Shown here in pieces: positions 45,814-55,444 of a stretch of DNA of 64,000 nt (positions are counted from its first letter, which is position 1; the number at the start of each line of letters is the position of its first letter). Under the pieces are notes generated by a model. It was not told where the DNA came from. It saw only the letters and a program-made list of their open reading frames with translations, and did not search any database. A program made the translations under genes and the position numbers. The stretch is from Desmodesmus armatus (taxonomy: Eukaryota > Chlorophyta > Chlorophyceae > Sphaeropleales > Scenedesmaceae), in contig VIIQ02000066.1 in the NCBI GenBank assembly GCA_007449985.2, positions 62,001-126,000 on the forward strand. The letters run 5' to 3'.

Positions 45814-46719
45814 CAAAGCAGCAGCAGTGAAGACAGCAGCCAACAAACAAACGACCTGGGCAGCAATACTAGCATTACTACCCCCGACACCACCAGCAGC
45901 AGCAGCAGCAGCAGCGTTGTGCAGGAGACAACAGCAGCTGACGCAGGGCCGTCAAGTGGCAGTAAGGCAGAGGAGGGAGGCAGTTTTTCGGACCCTCAGC
46001 TCCAGCAGCAACACTTGGCTGAAAAGGCTGCACGCCTGTCGTTTGCCGCGTTGCAAGGGGTGCCACAGGAGTCTGCTAAGGTGGGGTGCCCAGCATCTGT
46101 CACCCTAACAATGCAGTGTCAGCAGCAGGGCAGCATGACATGCAACATGCCAGCTAGCCAGCAGGCGCAATGCCCGGCCGTAGCGCATTACTGATTTGCG
46201 CACAGCATGCAGCAGACTTGCGGTTGGCGCTAGTATGTCAGGGATACTTGCTAGTATCACGCCACAGCCCTGTGCTTCCTGGTTCACTGGTGGCAAACTG
46301 ACCTGCGCAGTGGGCTTCAGACCCTTGACTGGCAAACTTGCCGAAGGTCTTGTTTTAGAACTCATGCGCCGGTGTCACAGCGGTACCAGCAGCTTGCAAT
46401 CGGCTTCTTCTGCATGGTATGCTGACATGCCAACTGCGCCTGAAACTTGTCATGGTGCAGCTGCGCTGCTGGCTGCCCTTGCATGACTCAGCTAGCTGAA
46501 AATGGCGGCATGACTAATTGTGAGTCATGAGTCATCCAATGAGTCACCCCTTGTGCTGACATGTTCCTGCAGGACCAGCTGAAGCTACTGCGCTGCTGTG
46601 TGAGGGCTATGAAGACAACGGACACCAGCATACGGCTGACGGTTGTGCAGGGCCATATGCAAAGCAGCCTCAACACCCTGGCGGCTAAGTGTGCATTGAA
46701 GGCCCTCAACCTCGGGTGA
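42365..46719 (+). CDS. LON substrate-binding-domain protein, probably plastid-targeted
   Basis: Seven exons (42365-42539, 42790-42867, 43673-43872, 44759-44824, 45104-45226, 45598-46080, 46573-46719) join in phase to give 423 residues. The N-terminus (MAFLQQLPQPHKLTGRGHG...ARRG) has few acids and resembles a plastid transit peptide. The LON N-terminal (PUA-like) domain is clear: LLPFTVEEVLLPG, TLHLFEARYLAML, FVFLMATLVRVVEV, FVGAMVRVQAEARAEV. A Ser/Ala/Gln-rich linker of about 70 residues and a helical C-terminus (LSFAALQGVPQESAKDQLKL) follow. There is no AAA or protease domain, so this is the stand-alone LON-domain class of plants and algae. Its role is not well defined; substrate recognition or turnover in the plastid is inference. 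Both ends of exon 3 and the end of the last exon are tandemly duplicated in flanking DNA. Confidence 0.85.
43357..43672 (+). repeat. Three decoy copies of the exon 3 acceptor of the LON-domain gene
   Basis: The start of exon 3 (AG then GTTCGGTCAAGACTCTGCAC) is preceded by three related copies at about 43357, 43464 and 43573, spaced 107, 109 and 100 bases. The first still encodes SVKTLHLFEARYLAM before diverging. Confidence 0.85.
43873..44346 (+). repeat. Three decoy copies of the exon 3 donor of the LON-domain gene
   Basis: The end of exon 3 (AYKGDGFVFLMATLVR plus GTGAGT donor) is repeated three times downstream, with donors at 44032, 44185 and 44341 (spacings 159, 153, 156). Each copy has its own upstream TTTCCAG acceptor and a variable poly-G run. 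Confidence 0.9.
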
Positions 46720-47240
46720 TTTGTACGGTGTCTTCAAGACAGTCCGGGACTGTGTTTGGGACTGTATGGAGAGGAGTGGTGGTCATCGGGTACCAGACGG
46801 TTGTGCCACAACGGTTGCAATGCAGTTTTGACAGTGTGAAAGTGTGCTGTTGGCTGGGATGTGTGGGTTTTGTGCGAGGGAGTGTTTCCCCAGCAGCACA
46901 CTGGAGGCTAAGTGTGCATCGGAGGCACTCAACCTTGGATGATGCGCTGGCTCTGTTTCGGACCTGTATGGATTCTGGGGACTGTTTTGGGGACTGTTTG
47001 GAGATGTGTGTTGATGAACAACAACCAGACGATGGTGTAGGTTGTGTTCTGTGCGGCTCTGTGAGTGCCATGTGGGTTTACTGCAAGGAGTGGTGTGTCT
47101 CTGTGTCAGACTCAACTCAAATATGTGATTGTTTACGAGATGTCCTGAGAGTGATGTGTGTACATGTGACTGATGGGTTCCTTCTTTCTGACTGCCACGG
47201 TGTGGTTGCAATGATCATTGAGGGGGAAAGTGCGTGCTAG
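46720..47240 (+). repeat. Duplicate of the LON-domain gene's terminal exon end
   Basis: A segment starting near 46901 repeats 46687 onward (GGCTAAGTGTGCAT...CTCAACCT...TGAT) at about 215 bases spacing. The duplicated stop context and trailing GGGACTGT-rich sequence are also shared. Confidence 0.75.
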
Positions 47241-48320
47241 GAACGTTGCAGTCTAGCTGCTCCCGGCACAGCTCTATGAATCATGGCCATGGGCGTGCAT
47301 CAACCTGCCAGGTTGAACGGTGAACAGTTCCTGCTGTGCACAGATCACTCCACACAATTTGTCTGTAAGGCAACCACCCGCGTGTGACCACATCATTGAG
47401 TTGTACACCACTATTGGAGGACATGCCCGTGGCAAACACACCACTAGTGTGGTGCTGGAAAACATTGGTGCATCAAGAGCCGGTAGGACATGCACTATGA
47501 GCAGCGTTCCAGCTGCAAACAGCCTGATCAAAGGTAGCACATGTGCACAGCTGAACTTCAGCATGATGCCTGCAGCGCCACACACACTGCGAAGTGAACT
47601 TCGTGCACACTAGCGTGCAGACAAGGCTAGTGCAGACACTACGACGTGCAGCACTTGCAACATAACTTATGAGGTGGTTGAACCACCACGCACACCGACA
47701 TGGAATGGTTGACCGTCCAGGTTTCAACCTGCTGTCCTACTGGTCACCACAAAGTTTGTGCAACTGCAACCACCACACAACAGAGGCTGTGCCCAGCGCC
47801 CATTGAGGCAACATGTTCCTGACAAGACAAAACCCTGGACATTCCCTACCGTACAACTACAGTTGCTGACTTTGCTGTGCTCCACATTGCTGCCTAGCCT
47901 GCTGGCATTGAATAGTGCGGCCCCCTGTAGCACTGCCACAGGGCACCTGTATCATACAGTCCGGATCCTGCCTCTCCAGACAAGTGCCCTATCATAGTGC
48001 GTCACAATCGATTGGACACCTCCTGGCATAGGGTGTGTTAGGTGTCCCTCATCAGTGACGCTTTGCCTGCGGCCCCGGCCAGTCAGGTTTACCCGGTCGA
48101 ATTGTGTGTGGCTAGCCGGGGGGGGGGGGGGGTGCGCCCCCCTGGGAACCTTCAAAATAAGGATCCTGCCACAATGCAGCTCAGTGCTTACGGCACCATC
48201 ATCATAGCCTGTGGCTGCACATCCTGATTCATAAGAATCTGCAGAGCATCGTCCACGACTCAGCTTCGGACTAACCACCACAACCCTATGCTACTGCGCC
48301 CCACTGTCCCCTGCCTATGG
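47241..48320. other. Intergenic, no supportable gene
   Basis: About 1.1 kb between the convergent LON-domain and kinase genes. Contains a 14-base G run near 48119 and short frames without motifs. Confidence 0.5.
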
Positions 48321-51300
48321 TCACATCATCATCGCCTGTGGCTGCGCACCCTGGTTCATAAGAATCTTCCGAGCATCTTCCACAACTGACGTCAGTTTCG
48401 AACTAACCCGCAACACCCGCACAGGACATGGCGGCCCCTGCTGCTGTGCAGAAATGCCGTTACCGGCTGGCATGCCATCTGCAAACCAGGAAAAGTACTG
48501 GGGGTTGCGCAGCTGCTCAATGCTCGGCCGGTCATGGGGATTGAAGGCCAGGAGTGCTCTAAGCAGCTGGCAGATGGGTTCGCTCTCCGGACTGCGGAAC
48601 ACTTCGTGATGCAACAGTGGACCGCGCTGGATCTGCTGTATGTGTGAGTCGTATGAGAGGTCTTCCCAAATCAGTGGGTCTTGGCCGGGCATGTGTCTGC
48701 GTGGGTTGTCTACTGTCCTCATGCCGAAGGCGGGTTCGCCTGTGAGCATGTAGTAAAGGACCACCCCGCAGCTCCACATGTCTATCTGCAGACGCAACAA
48801 TCGAGGTTGAATGGGACACACAGCCAAGGAAAATATCAGATAGAGTGTAGCACGGCTATGTCTACCGCTGTTGGCAAGTTGTATGACGAACGGCAGGAGG
48901 CACACCAAAACATCAATGAGAAGCATGTTTCAACTCCCGAGCATTGTTCAACCGTGAGGCCACTTGAACTGTTGAGTGATCTCAAGGCAAGTGTTGCATG
49001 TGGTCGTCCGTGTCGCATACTATGCCTGACAACGGGCCAGCACCGCCCGCTACCAAGCTTACGACTCGCGTGCAGCCCACCCGTCGCTGTAGATGCTAGC
49101 ACATTGTCAAAACAGCATCATCAACCCACAAAACAATGGCATCATGCCAGAGTCCGCTGTAGCACGGCACAGCATGCCACAGCACACCGCACGCTGATGT
49201 CTAGATCCCTCACCTTCGTGCCATCGTAAAGAACTGTGTTGTTGTCTTGTGGGGTGTTGTGCGGTTGCGGTCTGCTGTCAAAGTTTGGCAGGTGATCCAG
49301 CAACTTCTTGATCTGCGTCTGCGCGTCCTTGTTGCGCTGATGTTCTACAGGGTGCATCTCTGAGAGTCTGTTCTCCTGCTCAGTCAAGGTGTTCAACCGC
49401 TGCGTTAGTGCCTCTCTTCGCTCCTTCACTAGCATCTCAGGGGCATAGTAGATGCGCGTTCCCTGCATCCATTCAGAAGGACATATTTGCACATGTTGCT
49501 GTTTCAAGTTGGTGATTCGCACTGCATGGTCAAGAGTGCTTGCACTGCGCAGTGGCACACATGCTGTGACCGCACTAGCTTGTGCAGGTGGGTAGCGCAA
49601 GGCCTCACGCACTACAGGACGTCACACGATTCTGCCCCACTTCTGAACAGTGACGCGCCATACCTGCTTCTGCGCCTTCTCAGGCGGGCAGTGCCTTACA
49701 GCTGTCGTGCGGCTGAGCGAAGCCATGGCAGCAGCATATAGAACTGTCTGCGCAGTGCTACCGTCCCAAGCATGGCACGAATTTCAGGTTTGAGCCTGTT
49801 GCTGCAGCCTCCTGCGCAACCCACTGATTGGCAGACGGTTGCTGTGGCTGAGCCTGTACGTACCCCCCAAACCCTAAACCCTAACCCTCACCCGGACTAC
49901 TTACCACCACTGAGTTCACCCTGTTGGGTGTGTCATCACAGTTGCTGCTGACACCAAAGTCTGCCAGCTTCAGAATGGGCATGGGGCACCCAGGGTCCAC
50001 CTGAAGCAAAGTGTTGACAGCAGGAATCGATCAGGAGACCTGCCGCAGCTGAGCTGCCCATTGCTGCAGGACCAATACTGCCGGGTGATAGGAGCGGGCT
50101 GATATCACATCATGATGCTGCAGCTAAGGATCTACAGAGGACTTGAGCTGCATGCAACATCACCAGTACCAACAGACATGTCGTCATTGACCTTGACAAT
50201 GGTTTCGACAGGGGCACACAGCCACATAGAGCGCTAGCGCCAGCAACACCTCAGCACACCTTGAGCACTATGTTGTCTGGCTTGATGTCTCTGTGTGACA
50301 AGCCCACACTGTGCAGATACTCCAGGGCGAGCACCAGCTGCTGCAGGAACCACCTGCAAAGGGTTCGAATTCAAATTCCACCAGCAGGAACAGTGATTGG
50401 CGTGGGAAGTAGAGCGCTCTAGGTCTAGCAGGGTTTCAAAAGCGGGAACAGTGAATGTCGTGGGAGGCAAAGCAGGTCGGGGCTGGCGGGAGTGTGGGTG
50501 TGAATGGATGACACCAGACACTAAGATCATAAGCATATCTGGCAGGCGGGGTAAGTACTACGCCTGGTTCATGGTAACGCGAGTTGCTGACCTGGCGCGC
50601 AGTGGGGGAAAGCTGCACTGGAAGACATCATGGTAGTCCCGGTAATGCTCTAGCAGTTCCCGGCAGACGCCAGCTCCAACGCCAAACAGAAGTGTGTGTG
50701 CTGCTGGGTGTGTGGCTGGAATGGGATGGTGGTCAGGAACGCTCCTTTCACGTTGATGATGTGTGGGTGGTTCAGGCGGCTGCAGGGCGGCATGGGGTGG
50801 TGAGAGGAGTGGCGACGGTGAGGCGTGAGTATCTCAGAGATCTCAGAGATAGTGACCTAAGGGGGGGGGGGGCATTGCCCTGCGCAGATGTTGCTTCGAC
50901 TGTGATCAAGCAGCGCCCCAGTGCATAGGCCGTTGGAATTGGTGCATCGACGACAGGCCACACGCAAACTGCCTTGAGGCATGCAGGAAGCAGTTTGACC
51001 AGCTGGCTGCCTGTGCAGGTTTTGTTTGGGGCTGCACATCAGTGGCGTGTGGCGTCAGAGTGATAAACAAGGTGGCAACACTGTTACTGTAATGCTGCTG
51101 CTAGAGCTGTTTTGCAGTGTTACTGTAACGCTGCTGCTAGAGCTGTTCAGTTTCATACCTGTGGTTGTCTACTTCCCGCTGCAGATATGTCATCAGGTGA
51201 TCCCGCGCAGCTGCGTCAAGATCGGTCAGCTTCATGCACTTGACAACAACCTCCTCCTGGTTTTGGGTATCCAGTGCTGCATATGTTGTGGCCCATTTGC

Positions 51301-51370
51301 CCCATCCGATTTTACGTATCATCCGATAACGACCACCCGGGTCAAGTGAACCCAGCACAGCAGGATCCAT
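48321..51370 (-). CDS. Ser/Thr protein kinase, CAMK/SnRK-like, with inserted activation segment
   Basis: Six exons (51159-51370, 50592-50779, 50260-50353, 49905-50000, 49214-49462, 48321-48785), about 434 residues. Kinase motifs are all present: glycine loop [18 protein letters not shown] lysine, [34 protein letters not shown], and [19 protein letters not shown]. Between APE and the DMW motif lies an insertion of about 75 residues, rich in Glu, Gln, Arg and Leu ([18 protein letters not shown]), probably a coiled coil. A C-terminal tail of about 60 residues has no domain. The DxWSCGV and tail layout resemble SnRK/CAMK kinases, but the subfamily is unresolved. Exon 2 has a one-base break near 50665: frame moves from SAGN to [12 protein letters not shown]. 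Start: first ATG ahead of the glycine loop, [13 protein letters not shown]. Confidence 0.8.
49866..49891. repeat. Interstitial telomere-like motif
   Basis: CCAAACCCTAAACCCTAACC: two and a half units of the plant-type CCCTAAA repeat inside an intron of the kinase gene. Confidence 0.6.
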
Positions 51371-52420
51371 GGGGCACAGCAGCACAGGGCACCAGTAACC
51401 CGGGACCAGCGCTTTGTATTCCCCACGGACTGTGCTGAAGAGGAAAACTTACACAATATCGTCAGAAAAGAATGTGATCTCGGCAGGAGCTTTAGAATGC
51501 GCTGTGGAACAAGTGATCTAGCAGCGGCTGTAACTGCACACGACAAGTGAAGTGACACGGAGAAGTTCGTCTGAGTGAGAGATGTACAAGTAAAGCTGCT
51601 GCGAAGGTACCTTCGTAGATTGGCCTTGACCACCGACCTTCGTCTGCCGTACAGGGTGCAAGGCAGTTGATGACAAATGCAGCTGTTGACATCCTGAAGG
51701 CTTGCACAGTCCCATAGACCCAAGGATTTCGGCAATTGCAGCAATTACTGGACAGTGTCTGCGTCAGAGAAAGCTGGTCCCTGCTGGCAGCATCTAGCAA
51801 GCAAACATCGTCATGAACACAGCTGTCACACCATCAGTGGCAGTTGTCTGTGGGTGGCGATTACGGCGGTACACCTTGTTGCTTTGAGGGGGAATGTGCA
51901 AGGAGCGGAAAAGGATTGGAGGCAGCTTGCGGCGGGGGGGGGGGGTAGCAGCTGAGACCTGACCTGCTCTGCAGGGAAAGGTGCTGAAAGGGGAGGGAAA
52001 GGGGAGGAGGAGGAGGAGGAGGAGGAGGAGGAGAGAAGGGGGAGGGAGGGGGAGCAAGAAGCGCTTGCTCTAGGGGACCCGCCCGGGGGGGGGGGGGAGT
52101 CGACCCGCTGTACAAGGAAATAGGCTGTACCGGGTTCAACAGACGCTACCCTTTGGCAACGTGGACACGAGAAGCAGAGTTGGTCTTTGCAAGTCCCAGC
52201 ATGTGCCACCATCAGTTCACTCAGTGGGCTTGCAACTGGGCCAAGCCACGCCAGCACTCTCCTCCGCCAAGCCCGGACCCCTGTGCTGGTTGCACATGTG
52301 CGGCGTGGGTCGTTGTCTTGCACCAACTTGGTTGAACTTTACAGGAAGGTACAAATGTGTACGGACACACCAGCTGTATATACATCGACTGTTCCTGCTG
52401 CTTGCATCAGCCACAGCGCC
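51371..52420. other. Intergenic with G and GGA tracts
   Basis: About 1 kb between the kinase start and the end of the MFI-like gene. G runs near 51938 and 52086, and a (GGA)n tract at about 52006-52033. No gene is supported. Confidence 0.55.
52339..52343 (-). terminator. Candidate TGTAA polyadenylation signal of the MFI-like gene
   Basis: TGTAA on the minus strand about 80 bases beyond the stop of the MFI-like gene. Confidence 0.45.
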
Positions 52421-55165
52421 TCAACCCAGCTGCTGCAGCAGCAGCCGTTCACTCTGGGGCACGGCCACCTCAGAACCCAGTGTAACCGCAGTGCTGGACC
52501 ACTGCTGCTGGTAGCTGTCAAAATCAAGCTTCTGAGCCCACGCCAGGATCCCAGCATCCAAACCCAGCAGCAGCAGATCCTCAGGATCTTCCCAACCGAC
52601 AGAATCTTCCCCTCCAGCTCCTGCTGCTTGCTGCACCGCACTGCTGCTGCCACTAGCCGCACCCGACGCCGCTGCATCAAGTGACAGCGCTAGCTGTTGC
52701 TCCAGCTGCTGCAGCAGCCGCTCTTCACTGCTGCACCTGTCACAAGGTGGGACCGCATCTGTCGAACCCGGCACCGGCTGTGCTTGCTGCACCTGCACCT
52801 GCTGGTGCTGCTGGTGCTGCTGCTGCTGCTGCTGTGTACACAGCTGGTGTCCACCAGCACCTGCTGCTGTTGGTGTTTCTGATGGTTGCTGCTGAGGGTT
52901 CGGTCTGCCCATAGTGCCTGCAGCACCAGCAGCAGCCTGCATGCCAGTCCGGTACAGCTTGAGCAGCCACTGCCGCCGCCGCTGCTTGAGCTTCTGCGCC
53001 CTCTCAGCCCTGCAGTCAGTACCATGACGGGGTGTGTTTCATGCATGGGGGGGTTGTTTGTGACGGCGACTCAGCTACTACTCTGCTGTGTATCGCCATT
53101 ATCGGGGGTGTAAAGATACCACATCTCAGCCGCCAAATTGTGTAAGTTTGGGCCCTGCATCCCGCCTTCAGTGACTGCCACTTTGGCTATCCATACGGTA
53201 GCAAGCACTGTGGTGCACGCTGTGTGCACACATGCCTTATATATACATAGCATCTCCTTGCTGCCAGCAAGATCGGCAATCGGAGTCATCTCAAGCACAG
53301 CACCCGCTCACCTTCTGACCAAAGGGCTGTGATGAAACTGCTGCGGCTGCTTGCGATGCAGGAACGCCGCTCCCGCACTCCCGCTCCTCTCTCGTTCGAA
53401 CTCTGGTTCGCTATTGTACCCTCCCTCCAACACCCCTGACTCAGCCCCGCCTGCTTTGCCAGCGGCAGCAAAAGCCTTGCCAGCGCTGCTGCTGCCATGT
53501 GCCAGCTGGAGTCTAGTGCGCCGCTGCCGCATCTGCGTACCCCTGTGCCGCCCCCTGCGGCTGCTGCTGCTGCCAGCATAGGTACCCTGTTGGTGGCTGT
53601 CGCGCTGCTGCTGCAGCTCTACGACCGGCCGCCAGCCGTTCCTGTCGTCCCTGCAGTACCAATCTGAGCGGCTTGCAACACAGATTTTGCTGTTGCTGCT
53701 GCTGCTGGGTTTTCCTGCAGGCGCTGGAGGTGGCGCTGCTGCTGTTGGTGCCGCTGGTTTCGCGGCAGCAGCCTCGGCAGCGTAGTTCCTTGGCCCGAAT
53801 GCACATATGTCTGTTGCATGGTGAGAGACAATCACAGCAGGCAAAGCAACAAAGGAGTGTGATTTGCACTGCAGCACTAGCAAGAGGGAGTCAGCAGCAG
53901 CATTACTATGGGTATTTGACTGACTTTGTTCTGTTTCTTGTGTCCACACTGGTATAGTTGCCTGCCCTCATCTCTGCACACAATAGGTTCCTAGCATGGC
54001 TGGCACTTGCTGCAATTCTGGTGGTTCTGCCTTCTTTGGTCAACCCGGTGTAGGTGGTGCAAACCACCGCAGGGGAGACAACTTATGAGGTTCACCTGGC
54101 TCGATCCTGGTGGGCAATGCCATTGTTGTTTGGCGAAAATGTCCATGTAACATACTCCCCCAATTACTGATGCTGGCCGCACAGGAACATCTTGTGCTGC
54201 GGGCGAGCATGGCAGTCCATGCAGGCCAAGCCTCAAAGCTGCTGGTGCCAAGGTCACATCACACAGGACGGTTATGCATGTACGTTCAACTGTACCTGTG
54301 ACAGGTCGGTGTGTGAAAACTTTGTACAGCAGTATGGGCGGGAAAGTGCTGCCGCCCAGCCTGAAGCGAATGTGCAGCCCAGCTGCAGGGTCTACCAGTG
54401 CTGCCTCTGGGGCATTGATGCTGCGCAGCAGCTGCCGTGGCTCTGCTGCCTCCCTGCGTGCAACCATGAATGAGGCCAGCATTGCAACCAGGAAACTGAC
54501 ACGTTATGGTTGTAGACATGCTGGATACTGACACATGAAGTGATGCAAGCCGCTGCCAACTGTTCGTCCCCTCGCTGCTGCAGCTGACCTTGCGCGCACC
54601 AAACACAGCGCGTGATTCTGGCCCCTACTGCCAGACCCCTCAGGCAGTGCTGACAAAACCATCGCATCTGCTAGCCCAGAGCTGTGGGCATATACTCTGC
54701 TGTCACCCACACAGCCTGACCTGAATTTGATGAGGTCTCTGTAGAACCGGTAGATGCGTTTGTTCCTGTAGCTTCTCCAACCGTCTTGGATCGCACGCGC
54801 TGCTTTGTACAGGCGTGCTGCCTCTGCTTGTTGTGCAGCTGCCGACTGCTCACGCTCCTGCCGTGCTGCTTCCTGCATTATAGTACAAGGGGTCATGACG
54901 GTGCTCGTAATCCATGCACGGCAGGAAAGGCTTCTGAGCTCGGTATGGTTCCATGCAGGCATCAAGAACAGTACCGTAGCTGATGCTGTCTTGGATGCAT
55001 GCACCCCATGGCTCACACACATGTACATACCTTCCTGGCTTTGTGCAGCCTCACTATCCAGCCCCTGTAGTAGCGTTGTATCGTTAAGGCTGCAAACCTC
55101 CTGTAGTCCTCAATGGCCTGCAGCTCCACCTCAAAGTTGGGGCGCTGCTTTGCTGGTGAAGCCAT
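52421..55165 (-). CDS. C11orf65/MFI-like IQ-motif protein
   Basis: Five exons (55031-55165, 54721-54872, 54296-54453, 53312-53810, 52421-53009) join in exact phase for 510 residues. Two IQ-type calmodulin-binding helices are near the N-terminus (ALTIQRYYRGWIVRLHKAR and AARAIQDGWRSYRNKRIYR). Next comes the block I associate with vertebrate C11orf65 (MFI) relatives: INAPEAALVDPAAGLHIRFR, FPPILLYKVFTHRP, DICAFGPRNYAAE and, near the C-terminus, LDFDSYQQQW. Human MFI is known as a mitochondrial fission factor interactor; the family is scattered among flagellated eukaryotes, so a ciliary or calmodulin-dependent role here is inference. The middle and C-terminus contain Gln/Ala/Ser tracts absent from animal relatives. 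It starts 279 bases from the divergent TSNAXIP1-like gene. No lesions. Confidence 0.75.
54095..54155. repeat. Dispersed repeat, copy 3
   Basis: Diverged copy with GGTGGGCAATGCCATTGTTG and CATGTAACAT, inside an intron of the MFI-like gene. Confidence 0.65.
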
Positions 55166-55444
55166 GCTGCTGGTTGCTGGAGGGCTCCTGCTATCCAGCT
55201 GATACGCCACGATCGCTAAGTCTGAACCAAATAACAGACCTCATGCTGCTGTCTGCTTGCATGCACCATGCTGTGCAGCCAGGGGGCGAGCAGCTGCAGT
55301 ATGTACTGTACAGTGTATTGATTATACTGCCTGTTGCATCGGCGTACATTGCTGGTAAACTAAATCATCATTCACACGAATAGCGGATGAAAATAGAACT
55401 TTGTTCGTTGCTGCCGGCCGAGGTAACAGTTTGTCATGACATGA
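55166..55444. promoter_or_regulatory. Shared head-to-head region of MFI-like and TSNAXIP1-like genes
   Basis: Only 279 bases separate the two divergent start codons, so promoters and leaders must overlap or abut. No X-box was identified with confidence. Confidence 0.45.
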
